The translations under genes and the position numbers were made by a program. Shown in pieces: positions 1 through 10,357 of a DNA stretch of 64,000 nt (position 1 is the stretch's first letter; every line of letters starts with the position of its first letter). The stretch comes from Chromatiaceae bacterium (lineage in GTDB: Bacteria; Pseudomonadota; Gammaproteobacteria; Chromatiales; Chromatiaceae). The stretch lies in assembly GCA_024235255.1 (NCBI GenBank), contig JACKMT010000001.1, positions 186,001 through 250,000 of the forward strand, read 5' to 3'. The notes under the pieces were generated by a model. It did not search any database. It had not been told where the DNA came from and worked only from the letters and a program-made list of their open reading frames with translations.

Positions 1-171
1 TATAACGCGCTTTCGATACCGGTGGGTGATATCTCCCGTACCGCGAGTTATGCGGTGGCGGCCGGAGTGGCGCTGGGCGCGGCGGCGGCCGGCATCAATC
101 GCAAAACCAAAACCGAGGCCAACCGGCAGCACAGCACGGTGACGGTCGATGATCTGGAGAAAACATCATGA
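1..171 (+). CDS. hynS: [NiFe] hydrogenase small subunit, C-terminal end (partial)
   Basis: Only the last 56 codons are present; the reading frame is open from base 1 and ends at TGA 169-171. The visible tail has an Ala/Gly-rich hydrophobic segment (about residues 17-35 of the fragment) followed by a charged end, which fits the C-terminal membrane anchor of periplasmic hydrogenase small subunits. Identity is inferred mainly from context: isp1, isp2 and the hydrogenase large subunit follow directly, the order known from purple sulfur bacteria (hynS-isp1-isp2-hynL). The stop overlaps the isp1 start codon (ATGA), so the two are translationally coupled. The iron-sulfur cysteines and Tat signal lie outside the window. 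Confidence 0.8.
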   Translation, partial: YNALSIPVGDISRTASYAVAAGVALGAAAAGINRKTKTEANRQHSTVTVDDLEKTS

Positions 172-830
172 ACGAGTCGATGGATTTTCTCTTATGGACC
201 AGAGGCACCGCTTTCGATGTCGCGGTTGCCATTTTTGTTGTCGGCATTCTCATCCGCCTGTTCGAGATCATCTCACTGGGCCGCGCGGCCAATCTGGCAG
301 CACCGAAGGGGAGCGAATTCCTGCCCGGCATGAAAACCATCCTGACCCGGACGCTGCCCGAGGGCGGTACCTTCAAGCGGCAGCCGCTGACGATACTCGC
401 GGGTTATCTGTTTCATATCGGCCTGCTGGTCAGTCTGTTGCTGTTTATTCCGCATATCGAGCTGTTTCGCGAGACGTTCGGATTCGGTTGGCCGGGGCTG
501 CCCAATCCGATTGTCGACGCGGCGGCGGTGCTCGGTATCGTCGGCCTGCTGGCGGCATTGTGGAACCGGCTGACCAATCCGGTGATGAAACTGCTCAGCG
601 ACAAAGAGGACTATCTGGTCTGGGTGCTCACTTTTCTTCCTTTGCTGACCGGTTATCTCGCTTATCACCGGATGATTAATCCCTACCCGTTGGCGATGGG
701 GCTGCATATTCTAAGCATTGAGCTGCTGCTGGTGTTGTTTCCGTTCACCAAGCTGATGCATACGTTCACGTTGTTTCTGGCGCGCTGGTACAACGGTGCC
801 ATGAGCGGCCGCAGGGGTGTGGAGTCATGA
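168..830 (+). CDS. isp1: Isp1, hydrogenase-linked membrane cytochrome b (NarI-like)
   Basis: A 220-aa integral membrane protein with about five hydrophobic helices. Histidines in the membrane segments (in LAGYLFHIG, GLHILSIE and KLMHTFT) are plausible haem b ligands, as in NarI/HmeC-type cytochromes. In the Isp-type hydrogenases it is thought to pass electrons between the periplasmic HynSL dimer and the membrane quinone pool or the cytoplasmic Isp2. The start overlaps the hynS stop and its end overlaps the isp2 ATG, so the genes form a tightly coupled operon. Family assignment is firm from fold and context; the electron route is inferred from homologues. Confidence 0.88.
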   Translation: MNESMDFLLWTRGTAFDVAVAIFVVGILIRLFEIISLGRAANLAAPKGSEFLPGMKTILTRTLPEGGTFKRQPLTILAGYLFHIGLLVSLLLFIPHIELFRETFGFGWPGLPNPIVDAAAVLGIVGLLAALWNRLTNPVMKLLSDKEDYLVWVLTFLPLLTGYLAYHRMINPYPLAMGLHILSIELLLVLFPFTKLMHTFTLFLARWYNGAMSGRRGVES

Positions 831-2092
831 GCAAAGCGACATTGGAGCGCGGCCTCAACGCATTCAGGGAGCAGGTGGATGCACCTGTCGCGGCATTCTT
901 CTCCAGCTGCGTCAGCTGCGGGATCTGCGCCGAAGCCTGCCTCTTCTATACCGAGACCGGGGATCCGAAATATACCCCCATTCGTAAGCTGGAGCCGTTG
1001 CGCCGGGTCTGGGAACAGGAGTACACACTGGTCGGCAAACTGAAAAAAGTGGTGGGATTAGCCGCGCCGGTGACCGACGAGCTGCTGCAGGAGTGGCAGG
1101 AACTGCTGTACGACAGCTGTACCCTATGCGGCCGCTGCTCGATGGTCTGCCCCGTGGGCAACGACATTGCCTACATGGTGCGCAGGGCGCGTGAGGGAAT
1201 GGTAGCGTCGGGCAATTCACCCAAAGATGTTCAGGCGGCCGCTGAACGCGCAGTCAGGATCGGCAGTCCGATGGGCATCAAATATAAAGCGCTCGCGGCA
1301 CAGGTCAAGCATATCGAAGCGGACAGCGGCTTGACCATTCCGATCGATGTGGAAGGCGCCGACTACATGCCGCTGCTCTCGTCCATGGAAGTGATCAACT
1401 TTCCCGAGTATATCGAATCGCTTGCCAGGATATTCACGCATGCCGGATTGAGTTGGACGCTCTGCTCGGAAGCGTTCGAAGCGACTAATACCGGTATCCA
1501 GATCGGATCCAGCGATATCGCCAGGGAGTTGGTGCAGCGGATCGTCGATGGCGCGGAGAAGCTCAAGGTCAAATACGTGATTGCACCGGAGTGCGGCCAC
1601 GCCTATACCTCGATACGCTGGGAAGGCCCGGACCTAATCGGCAAGCCGTTCCCGTTCAAAGTGCTGCACATCCTCGAACTGCTGGATGAACTGCGCGCCA
1701 GTGGCAGGATCAAGACCGAAAATCCGTCGCATGAGCGAATGACCTTTCACGATCCGTGCTCAATTGGCCGCAAGGGAGGCGTGATTGATGCCCCGCGCAG
1801 ATTGATGCAGATGGTAAACAGCAACTTTGTCGAGATGCAGGATCACGGCAAATGGAACTGGTGCTGCGGCGGCGGCGGCGGTGTCAGCGCCAATACCGAG
1901 GCTGAGGCATTGCGTCTGAAGGTGTTCAAACGCAAGAAAAATCAGATCGAGGAGACCGGCGCCGACAAACTGGTCACCGCCTGTGCCAACTGCCGGCTGG
2001 TGATCGAGGAGGGGCTTGAAGAGTACCGTGTCGAACTCCCCATTGAAGGATTGACCGAGTTGGTGGCCCGCCACCTGGTAGAGGACAAATAG
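827..2092 (+). CDS. isp2: Isp2, iron-sulfur protein of the hydrogenase complex (HdrD-like)
   Basis: 421 aa. Two ferredoxin-type cysteine clusters are visible near the N terminus (CVSCGICAEAC about residue 28 and CTLCGRCSMVCPVG about residue 97), predicting two 4Fe-4S clusters. Two cysteine-rich CCG-type domains follow; the second is canonical (CCGGGGG about residue 345, then CANCRL about residue 387), while the first has a divergent cysteine pattern. This architecture matches the catalytic HdrD subunit of heterodisulfide reductases and the Isp2/HmeD proteins of membrane oxidoreductases. It lies between isp1 and hynL with a 4-base overlap on the left and 1 base of spacing on the right. The natural electron partner (quinone, thiol/disulfide or sulfur compound) cannot be read from the sequence. 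Confidence 0.9.
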   Translation: MSKATLERGLNAFREQVDAPVAAFFSSCVSCGICAEACLFYTETGDPKYTPIRKLEPLRRVWEQEYTLVGKLKKVVGLAAPVTDELLQEWQELLYDSCTLCGRCSMVCPVGNDIAYMVRRAREGMVASGNSPKDVQAAAERAVRIGSPMGIKYKALAAQVKHIEADSGLTIPIDVEGADYMPLLSSMEVINFPEYIESLARIFTHAGLSWTLCSEAFEATNTGIQIGSSDIARELVQRIVDGAEKLKVKYVIAPECGHAYTSIRWEGPDLIGKPFPFKVLHILELLDELRASGRIKTENPSHERMTFHDPCSIGRKGGVIDAPRRLMQMVNSNFVEMQDHGKWNWCCGGGGGVSANTEAEALRLKVFKRKKNQIEETGADKLVTACANCRLVIEEGLEEYRVELPIEGLTELVARHLVEDK

Positions 2093-2093
2093 C

Positions 2094-3818
<1,725 letters not shown>

Positions 3819-3900
3819 TCAACCAAACCGAAAACTTGAGCCTGAATCTCACTCTGACCCATTTCAAATCGATCTTATTCTGCAGAACAATCGAGCCGAA

Positions 3901-4578
3901 TTAGAATCCCAGCTGCTCCAGAAGGTCATTGTCGACAACTTCGGCGGCCGGTTTGGCGGCTGTATTTTTGTGTTTTGACGCTGCTTCGTCGATTATTTTA
4001 TCCGGGTTGGTTTTATCCTGTTTTTCAAATTCATGGAGCTGTATAAACTCGGTTTTATCAACTGCAAATTCCAGGTAGAAAATGTTGTTTTGAGCGGTTT
4101 TGAAGGTAACCCTTCTGGCCTGTGGGCGGTCAAGATTGGTATTTATCGAGATCATTACTTCCTTGTTTATGGCAAGCATTTTAGGTTGGTTCTGACTGAT
4201 TGAAGTGAGCAGCTCCTGCCCCACTCTGCTGGTAAAGTCGCCCACGATCTGATTCATCAGTTCGCCCATCACGTTTCCCACGTCGTCAGAAGTGTGCTGT
4301 ATTGCCAGCTCAGCCTGTGGTATACCCATGCTAAGCAGATAGGTCTGGTAGATTTCGAGTGCCGCTGCAGCCGTGAAATTGGCGACAACCAACCCGGAAA
4401 AACCTCCGTCAAAAAGCACGAAACAGCTAATATCAGGCTTAAGGCAGGTTTTATTGATTTTTTGCACCATGGGGGAATAATTGATTTCAGAGCCGGTGGC
4501 AGAGGCGAGAACCTCAAACACCGATTTGCAGAGCATCAAAAGTATTCCTTCGGTAGATATCTTTTTTGCTGTGGACAT
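3901..4578 (-). CDS. DUF3334 family protein (CheX/CheC-like)
   Basis: 225 aa, soluble. The sequence resembles the DUF3334 proteins of gammaproteobacteria. A segment around residues 98-118 (with DDVGNVMGELMNQIVGD) looks like the helix motif that carries the active site in CheC/CheX/FliY-type phosphatases, although the exact catalytic pair is not certain. The last 35 residues are low-complexity and charged and look disordered. It is divergent from an HDOD signalling gene, which supports a signalling or chemotaxis-related role, but no substrate can be named. Converges with hynL, 82 bases apart, without an obvious terminator. Confidence 0.65.
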   Translation of the reverse strand: MSTAKKISTEGILLMLCKSVFEVLASATGSEINYSPMVQKINKTCLKPDISCFVLFDGGFSGLVVANFTAAAALEIYQTYLLSMGIPQAELAIQHTSDDVGNVMGELMNQIVGDFTSRVGQELLTSISQNQPKMLAINKEVMISINTNLDRPQARRVTFKTAQNNIFYLEFAVDKTEFIQLHEFEKQDKTNPDKIIDEAASKHKNTAAKPAAEVVDNDLLEQLGF

Positions 4579-4752
4579 GCGTCTTAATTCCGTGGTTTTG
4601 CTGTTAGGATCGTTTCGTAGAATCTATAGAAACTGGCTGATGCAGCCGTAATAGCGGCACAGAGGGTTTTAATCTGAAGCTGGTTCATGTCTACTGCATA
4701 GCAGCCGAAGTGCGGGAGTTTTTCTCTTGTTACGAATAAAACGACAGAAACT

Positions 4753-5628
4753 ATGAAACCGATATCCGCGAATGAATTAGTAGCAAGCATCGACCAGGCG
4801 GTCTCGCTGCCCGAAGTTTGTCTCAGGATCAACGAGATGGTTGAGGATGCAAGCAGTTCCGCACAGGATATTTCGCAGGTAATTATGCAGGATGCCAACC
4901 TGAGTGCCCGTCTGTTGCGCCTGGTGAACAGTGCCTACTATGGCCTTCCCGGAAAAGTGTCGACCATTTCCAGGGCAATTACCTTCGTCGGCACCGAAGA
5001 GCTGCGGGATCTCACTATCGTTACCACCAGCTGCAAGATGTTCAGCGGTATTCCCAGCAGTATGATCAACATGAGGGACTTTTGGCATTATTCGATCGCC
5101 ACCGGCATCCTGGCGCGGCAGTTTTCAAGGCAGTGTAATGTGTTGCACCCGGAACGTCTGTTTGTGGTCGGTGTGTTGCACGATATTGGCCGCCTGGTGA
5201 TTCTGTGGCACTTGAGCACATTGGCACGGGATATTCTGTTGATCGCTCACGGCAAGAATCAATTGTTTTCCGCTGCCGAGGAGGAGGTATTGGGATTTAC
5301 TCACAGTGAGGTGGGCTACGAACTTTGCCAAAACTGGAAGTTGCCCCAGAGTATCGCCAACATTATCCGGTTTCATCACCAACCCGGCAGCGCTAAGGAG
5401 CACCGTTTGGAGACTGCATTGGTGCATATCGCACAAGCGCTGGCATACGATCTCGTCTGGCCAAGCGAATCGGACACATCGGTTGACAACATAGATGAGC
5501 AGACTTGGGAACTAAGCGGATTGTCCCTGACTCAATGCCAGGAGACGCTGGGGGAGGCCGGCTTGCAGATTATGGAGCTGTACTCGCTACTGGTGGGAAA
5601 CGCCGCGCGACACAGAACACCGGCCTGA
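4753..5628 (+). CDS. HDOD domain signalling protein
   Basis: 291 aa. An HDOD domain fills roughly residues 15-210, recognised by SLPEVCLRI, the DANLSARLLRLVNSAYYG block and VLHDIGRLVI (H143, D144). HDOD proteins are HD-fold relatives that usually lack hydrolase activity and act as scaffolds in motility, quorum and second-messenger signalling. No fused receiver, GGDEF or EAL domain is seen, so this is a stand-alone HDOD protein. It is divergent from the DUF3334 gene across a 174-base region and converges with a phosphoribosyltransferase gene 2 bases away. A precise role is not visible. Confidence 0.88.
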   Translation: MKPISANELVASIDQAVSLPEVCLRINEMVEDASSSAQDISQVIMQDANLSARLLRLVNSAYYGLPGKVSTISRAITFVGTEELRDLTIVTTSCKMFSGIPSSMINMRDFWHYSIATGILARQFSRQCNVLHPERLFVVGVLHDIGRLVILWHLSTLARDILLIAHGKNQLFSAAEEEVLGFTHSEVGYELCQNWKLPQSIANIIRFHHQPGSAKEHRLETALVHIAQALAYDLVWPSESDTSVDNIDEQTWELSGLSLTQCQETLGEAGLQIMELYSLLVGNAARHRTPA

Positions 5629-5630
5629 AA

Positions 5631-6215
5631 TCAGACGCCTGCCTCTGCGATCAACTCCCTCAGTCCGGGTTTGAATTCCAGCATCTCATCTTCTGTCAGT
5701 CCATCCAGTTCATGGGGAAACACCAACCAGCGGTCGGTTTGGTGGATATAATAGTCAGGGATGATATCTGTACGGTTGTTTCCCGGTTTGAACCAGGGTG
5801 TAGCAATGCGTATCTGCTCGGGCGCATTGCGACGCGTTTTCTCACGCAGTGACTCGATTATTGCTTTGAGGCTCAATCCGGTATCAAAAACATCATCCAC
5901 GATAAGCAGAGAATCGGTCCAATTGAGATTATCCAGCAGGTAGTGAAGGCCATGTACCTCCACCACCTTCGCTCTTTTTCCTATGCCGGTATAAGAGGTG
6001 GTGCGAATCGCAATATGATCGGTTTTCACGCCATATCGATCAAGAATCTCTTGAACTGCAATACCAACCGGCGTTCCTCCGCGCCAAACACCAACAATAA
6101 AATCGGGGCGAAAGCCGCTCTTATAGATTTCCAGCCCCAACCTGAAGGAGTCGAGCAGAAGGTCATGGGCACCGATAAATATTTTATTATTCATAGCGCG
6201 AAGAGATAAATTCAA
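5631..6215 (-). CDS. Hypoxanthine/xanthine-type phosphoribosyltransferase
   Basis: 194 aa. The PRPP-binding signature LLIVDDVFDTGLSL spans residues 103-116, and a WRGGTPVG loop near residue 44 fits the type I phosphoribosyltransferase fold. Proteins of this group often salvage hypoxanthine, guanine or xanthine by joining them to PRPP; base specificity cannot be decided here. The first ATG is at 6215; a second at 6194 (MNNKIF) would give a protein starting at the first conserved strand and is equally plausible. The stop is 2 bases from the HDOD stop on the other strand. Confidence 0.82.
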   Translation of the reverse strand: MNLSLRAMNNKIFIGAHDLLLDSFRLGLEIYKSGFRPDFIVGVWRGGTPVGIAVQEILDRYGVKTDHIAIRTTSYTGIGKRAKVVEVHGLHYLLDNLNWTDSLLIVDDVFDTGLSLKAIIESLREKTRRNAPEQIRIATPWFKPGNNRTDIIPDYYIHQTDRWLVFPHELDGLTEDEMLEFKPGLRELIAEAGV

Positions 6216-6662
6216 CCTGCATAGTGAGGCACTAAAACCTACGCTCTTTTGGCAATCGGCGCAACCGGAGTAAAGTGATTCTGAGCGGAGTGCTAATAGT
6301 TAAAATTAGCTAGTCAACGAGGTATAAAGCCTCGCTAACGACCAAAAGGGGAGGGCTGCACTTTCCCCCTCTGGAAACCCCATGGTTCTGTTCCCGCCGC
6401 TAGCGCCGGGGAAATTCTGAACAAATCTAACCACAGTGCCGGAATGGGACTAGAAACGGAAATCGATGCAGAACGGAAAACACTTTAATCCGGGCGTGAT
6501 ACGAACTGGCAAGCCACCCGAGTTTCGTCAATTCCAGCCGGAAAAAGAGTGGGATCCTGGAATAATTAGAAAAGTGATAAAATCCTCAAATGTCAGCAAG
6601 CTTGGGTCAGGTTTTGGGTTTAAGGGGCGCTTCTCTAAAGCGGAACGAATGTCAAGAAGGCC
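6216..6662. other. 447-base intergenic region with several short hairpins
   Basis: No convincing gene lies here; the open frame at 6466-6666 has no ribosome binding site and no recognisable protein. The left half carries a run of potential stem-loops: GCTAAT/ATTAGC (6292-6297 with 6305-6310), CGAGG/CCTCG (6318-6322 with 6330-6334), GGGGA/TCCCC (6348-6352 with 6364-6368) and a GC-rich element around 6392-6411. They lie between divergent start sites, so they could belong to a leader of the downstream cyclase gene or a small RNA. No known riboswitch consensus was matched. Confidence 0.4.
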
Positions 6663-8126
6663 TTGAGCACGATGCAGATCTATCAACGATTCAATACGTA
6701 TCCGATCCCGCTGGCTATTCGCTGGTCAGTCAGTATAGCCGCGTTAGTCACCCTGGTTATGGGCCTGTTGGGATGGTTTCTCATCGGTCAGCAACAGTTA
6801 AGTTACCAGCAACAGACCGATCTGCTTGGGGAGATGATCATCGACCAGTTTGCCCGCGCAGCCAGCGAGCCACTGATGGCGGACGACATCCTGTCGCTCG
6901 AAGTGCTGGTTAGCGAGCAGGAGAAAAATGTACTGATTACCGGAATGCAGCTCTTCGATCTTGCTGGCAACACCCTGGCAAGTGCGGGGACACAGCCGTT
7001 TGACGGGGTACAGGCAGGAGAGGAGATCGTCAAGCAGGAGGTGCTGCCACAAGGCAGGGATACTCAGGCCTGGATTCACGGCGACGGCAAAGCGGTATCC
7101 TACCTAAAGCCGGTGTCGTTTCAAAACACTAAGGTCGGTTATGCGCTTATGGCGATCGACTTGCAGCCTTTGGAGCGCGAATTGCGCGCTACGCTGAATG
7201 CATTGGTTATGACTACGTTGGGACTGTTAGCCGTCGGGGTGCTGCTCGCGTTTCTGCTTGCCTCTCGGTTCTGCAGGCCGATTCACCACTTGGTCGAGGT
7301 GGGTGAGGCGTTTGACCGGGGCGATGCCTGCGAAGTGAATTTAGTGAAAAGAGAGGACGAAATTGGGCGCGTGTTGACAACTTTCCGTAAGATGGCCGAT
7401 GGCATGGAAGCCAAGCGAAATGTGGAAAAAGCACTTTCCCGCTACTTGTCGCCAAGCATTGCGGCAAAAGTGATTTCCAACAACGGGGAGAGCACACTGG
7501 GAGGCGTCAGAAGTGAAGGCAGTGTACTTTTTTGCGATATTGTAGGGTTTACCGAACTTTCGGAGCAGCTTGAACTGGAAGATCTGGCCAATCTCCTGAA
7601 TGAATTCTTTCACTACTTTGCCGCGGCCGGGAACAGTTGTCTCGGCACTGTGGATAAATTCATCGGTGATTGCATTATGATCGTATTCGGCATTCCCAAT
7701 TATGATGAACTGCACGGAGTTCATGCACTCACCAGTGCCGCTCTCATGCAACTGGTGGCTGAGCGGATTAATGAACGGCGAACTGCCAATGGCGAAAGAG
7801 CGGTTCAGTTTCGCATCGGAATCAACAGTGGGATCATGCTTGAAGGTAACTTGGGTAGTCATGATCGAATGCAATATACCGTGGTGGGGGATACGGTGAA
7901 CGTGGCTTCCAGAATCTGCGGGCTTGCTGATCCCGGCAGCATATTGTTAACCGGCGAGGCGGCATCTCAGCCTGGTATGCTGGAGTTTGTTGCACCTAAC
8001 AACCAGGGAAGCATAAAGGTGCGCGGACGAAGCAATCCGTTACAGACCTACCAAGCGAACATCGGCCTTTTTCGGGAGGACGATCTGTTCAGGGAGAGTC
8101 TCGATTCGATTTTTCCGGTAGCATGA
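6663..8126 (+). CDS. Membrane-bound class III adenylate/guanylate cyclase
   Basis: 487 aa with a TM helix at 19-41, a periplasmic sensor region of about 135 residues, a second TM helix at 179-201, a HAMP domain to about 255 and a class III cyclase catalytic domain from about 285. Metal-binding aspartates are D292 (LFCDIVGFT) and D336 (FIGDCIMIVFG); K332 and the YTVVGDTVNVASR segment are consistent with use of ATP, which would give cAMP, but specificity is inferred. The start may be TTG 6663 or ATG 6672; AAGAAGG at about 6653-6659 could serve either. The stop overlaps the start of the downstream lipoprotein gene (ATGA), so periplasmic sensing and the lipoprotein are probably one system. Confidence 0.9.
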   Translation: MSTMQIYQRFNTYPIPLAIRWSVSIAALVTLVMGLLGWFLIGQQQLSYQQQTDLLGEMIIDQFARAASEPLMADDILSLEVLVSEQEKNVLITGMQLFDLAGNTLASAGTQPFDGVQAGEEIVKQEVLPQGRDTQAWIHGDGKAVSYLKPVSFQNTKVGYALMAIDLQPLERELRATLNALVMTTLGLLAVGVLLAFLLASRFCRPIHHLVEVGEAFDRGDACEVNLVKREDEIGRVLTTFRKMADGMEAKRNVEKALSRYLSPSIAAKVISNNGESTLGGVRSEGSVLFCDIVGFTELSEQLELEDLANLLNEFFHYFAAAGNSCLGTVDKFIGDCIMIVFGIPNYDELHGVHALTSAALMQLVAERINERRTANGERAVQFRIGINSGIMLEGNLGSHDRMQYTVVGDTVNVASRICGLADPGSILLTGEAASQPGMLEFVAPNNQGSIKVRGRSNPLQTYQANIGLFREDDLFRESLDSIFPVA

Positions 8127-9103
8127 AAAAAGTCACTACGCGCATACTGTTGTTCCTCCTGATTATGAACTTGCTCAGCGGCTGTGCCCCGCTGCCGTTG
8201 ACAATGCAGGAGCCCCCGGAAATCAGTTCGTTTCTCGATTCCGTTCAAACAGACAAGGAGGTGTCGGATAGGGCCAGGGAGCACAAAGAACAGGGCGAAA
8301 TTGCCAAAGCGCTTAGCCTGTTACGTGCGGGCAGCGGCAAATTTCCCGGAAACGAAGAGATTGGCCGGCTCATCTCCGAGTATGAACTTGTCTGGCAGCA
8401 GCAGCGGCTTGTGCTGCAAAATCAGCTGTTGGTGATTGAAGCGCGTTGGTTGATCGAATCGCTACCGCTAATGGAACAGCTGGCGCAGGGAGATCAAAAT
8501 AATCATTTGATCGACGCACAACTATTACGTTGGCAATCCTATCTCAACAGTATGGAGCCGGAACTCGTCAACTGCGGTATTGAGTTGGAGGCCTTGAATA
8601 TCTGGCTGGCCAAGCGTTGCTTGAATATGGCATACAGAATTGCGCAGACGCCGGAATCCAAACAACGTCTCGCCGCGATAACGAATAAAATCGAGGCGGT
8701 TGAACTGGCCGCGAGAGTGGAACAGGAGCGCCAGGTGGAGCGTAAAAGAGCGGACCGAGTGGCGCAATTGCTGACTGAGGCCGGCCAAGCGCGCCAGCAG
8801 GGCGCACTGATCAATGCCAAGGTAAAAATAGATGAGGCGTTAATGCAGAATCCGGAAAGTCCCCGTGTGCGGGAGGAGTTATCTGATTTGCAGGAGCTTC
8901 TTGGAAGAGAAGCGGAAGCGCTGCTGAAACTGGGTGACAGCCTTTACCGTAACCAGCAGACAGAAGCAGCAATTGCTATTTGGGAAACAGCGTTGAAACT
9001 CGATCCCAATCAACAGCAGGTTACAGAGCGGATTGTACGAGCCAGAAATATCCTGAATAAACTGGAAAGCATACGTTCGAACACCCAGCCCAGCATGCCC
9101 TAG
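8123..9103 (+). CDS. Outer-membrane-type lipoprotein with coiled coil and TPR
   Basis: 326 aa. A lipoprotein signal peptide ends with the lipobox LLSGC (C21); the next residue is Ala, not Asp, so outer membrane sorting is expected. The rest is helical: a charged coiled-coil-like stretch around 195-225 and tetratricopeptide-like helices around 265-310 (EAAIAIWETALKLDPNQ). It overlaps the cyclase stop codon by 4 bases, a strong sign of coupled translation. It could present a ligand or cell-envelope state to the cyclase sensor domain, but this is inference. I do not recognise a named family. Confidence 0.75.
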   Translation: MKKVTTRILLFLLIMNLLSGCAPLPLTMQEPPEISSFLDSVQTDKEVSDRAREHKEQGEIAKALSLLRAGSGKFPGNEEIGRLISEYELVWQQQRLVLQNQLLVIEARWLIESLPLMEQLAQGDQNNHLIDAQLLRWQSYLNSMEPELVNCGIELEALNIWLAKRCLNMAYRIAQTPESKQRLAAITNKIEAVELAARVEQERQVERKRADRVAQLLTEAGQARQQGALINAKVKIDEALMQNPESPRVREELSDLQELLGREAEALLKLGDSLYRNQQTEAAIAIWETALKLDPNQQQVTERIVRARNILNKLESIRSNTQPSMP

Positions 9104-9120
9104 GCATGTGCACCGATTTC

Positions 9121-9720
9121 CTAAGGAATCCGGACGCCTTCCTCACGCAGCATATCCACCAGACGGATCAATGGCAGCCCGATCAAGGTATTGGGGTCGT
9201 CGCCTTCCAGGCGCTCAAACAGAGAGATCCCCAAACCCTCTGATTTAAAGCTGCCGGCACAGTTGTAAGGCTCATCGAAGTCCAGATAACGCTCGATCTG
9301 TTCCTGCTGCAGGTGACGAAAATGGACAGTGAAAGGTTCGCACGCGAGTTGCTGGTGACCATTCGCAGTATTGAGCAGACACAGCCCGGTATAAAAATCG
9401 ACCCGGCGTCCCGAAGCGCTTCTCAGCTGCTCAATGGCGCCTTGGCGGTTTCCCGGTTTGCCAAGAATATGTTTGTCGATGCAGGCAACCTGATCCGAAC
9501 CGATTACTAAAGCTGCTGGGTACATCTGACCAACCGCCTGTGCTTTTTCCAGCGATAATCGTTTCACCAGCTCTTGCGCACTCTCTCCCGGCAGGGAAGC
9601 TTCGCTCACGCTTGGGGCGATGGTGGCGAATCCAATACCCAGTTTTTCCAGAATTGCTTTGCGAAATGGGGATGTAGATGCCAGAACCAGGGGCGGTGAG
9701 ATCTCTCTCGGTTGTTGCAT
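9121..9720 (-). CDS. yceF: Maf family nucleotide pyrophosphatase (YceF type)
   Basis: 199 aa. The N-terminal LASTSPFRKAILEKLG motif and the VIGSDQVA and SFKSEGLGI segments define the Maf family, with a sequence closest to the YceF branch that hydrolyses 7-methyl-GTP to the monophosphate. Such enzymes clear modified nucleotides. In many gammaproteobacteria this gene sits divergently next to yceD-rpmF; here yceD is 3.8 kb away, with oadGAB in between. Convergent with the lipoprotein gene. Confidence 0.88.
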   Translation of the reverse strand: MQQPREISPPLVLASTSPFRKAILEKLGIGFATIAPSVSEASLPGESAQELVKRLSLEKAQAVGQMYPAALVIGSDQVACIDKHILGKPGNRQGAIEQLRSASGRRVDFYTGLCLLNTANGHQQLACEPFTVHFRHLQQEQIERYLDFDEPYNCAGSFKSEGLGISLFERLEGDDPNTLIGLPLIRLVDMLREEGVRIP

Positions 9721-9956
9721 ATCTCGATGAATATTGTGTGTCGGACTCGAATGTCAGCCGAGTTTAGCCAGTAACCCAGGAATCGACAAGACATGCAATG
9801 ATAATCGGCAGAAGGAGCTGATTTTCCTGTAAATCTTACTTCAGTCGATAGGCCGAGCCCGGCTTGGAGAGGATGGGCAATCCGCATGGTGTCATTTAAA
9901 TTTTATGACAGTGATATTAATTGGCGGGCTTTATTGTTCTGGTTTAGACGATCGAC

Positions 9957-9985
9957 TTGACAGATCTCAGTGATTACCATAAAAG
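9957..9985 (+). promoter_or_regulatory. Predicted sigma-70 promoter of oadGAB
   Basis: A perfect -35 hexamer TTGACA (9957-9962) is followed by a 17-base spacer and TAAAAG (9980-9985, four of six matches to TATAAT). Transcription would begin near 9992, giving a leader of about 70 bases before oadG. The rest of the 340-base maf-oadG interval holds nothing else I can name. Confidence 0.6.
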
Positions 9986-10060
9986 TGAACCAACTAACTA
10001 CAATAACCATATTCCTTTTTTTCGGATGAGGAATTGCTTTTCATATAGGGACGAAATGAA

Positions 10061-10300
10061 ATGCCAGTGACCGACCTTCTTATCGAAGGCGTTGAACTCA
10101 TGTTTCTCGGGATGGGTAGCGTCTTTATATTTTTAGCCGTGTTGGTTTTCGTCCTTAAAGGTATGTCCCGCCTTGCGCAGGCAATGGCGCCGGAAGAGTT
10201 GCCTGCCGGAGCTGTATCATCGGCTGTGGATGAAGATGATGAGTTACTGGCCGTTATCTCGGCGGCGATTGCCCGCTACCGTTCTCAACATAAGCAATAG
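10061..10300 (+). CDS. oadG: Oxaloacetate decarboxylase gamma subunit
   Basis: 79 aa with one N-terminal membrane helix (about residues 13-33) and an acidic, Ala-rich linker, the usual form of OadG. It assembles the biotin-carrying alpha subunit with the membrane beta subunit and supports the metal-dependent step. First gene of oadGAB, preceded by a weak AGGG site and a good promoter. Short length is normal for the family. Confidence 0.85.
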   Translation: MPVTDLLIEGVELMFLGMGSVFIFLAVLVFVLKGMSRLAQAMAPEELPAGAVSSAVDEDDELLAVISAAIARYRSQHKQ

Positions 10301-10357
10301 ATCACTGTTGATGCCGATTCTGATCAACTTTTCAGCCAAACTATAACCATTGAAAAA

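Noticed and set aside
6292..6520. Possible cyclic di-GMP (GEMM) riboswitch before the cyclase gene
   Set aside because: The conserved GEMM core and tetraloop-receptor elements are not present.
6466..6666. 66-codon open frame upstream of the cyclase
   Set aside because: No ribosome binding site, no protein-like features, overlaps the cyclase start.
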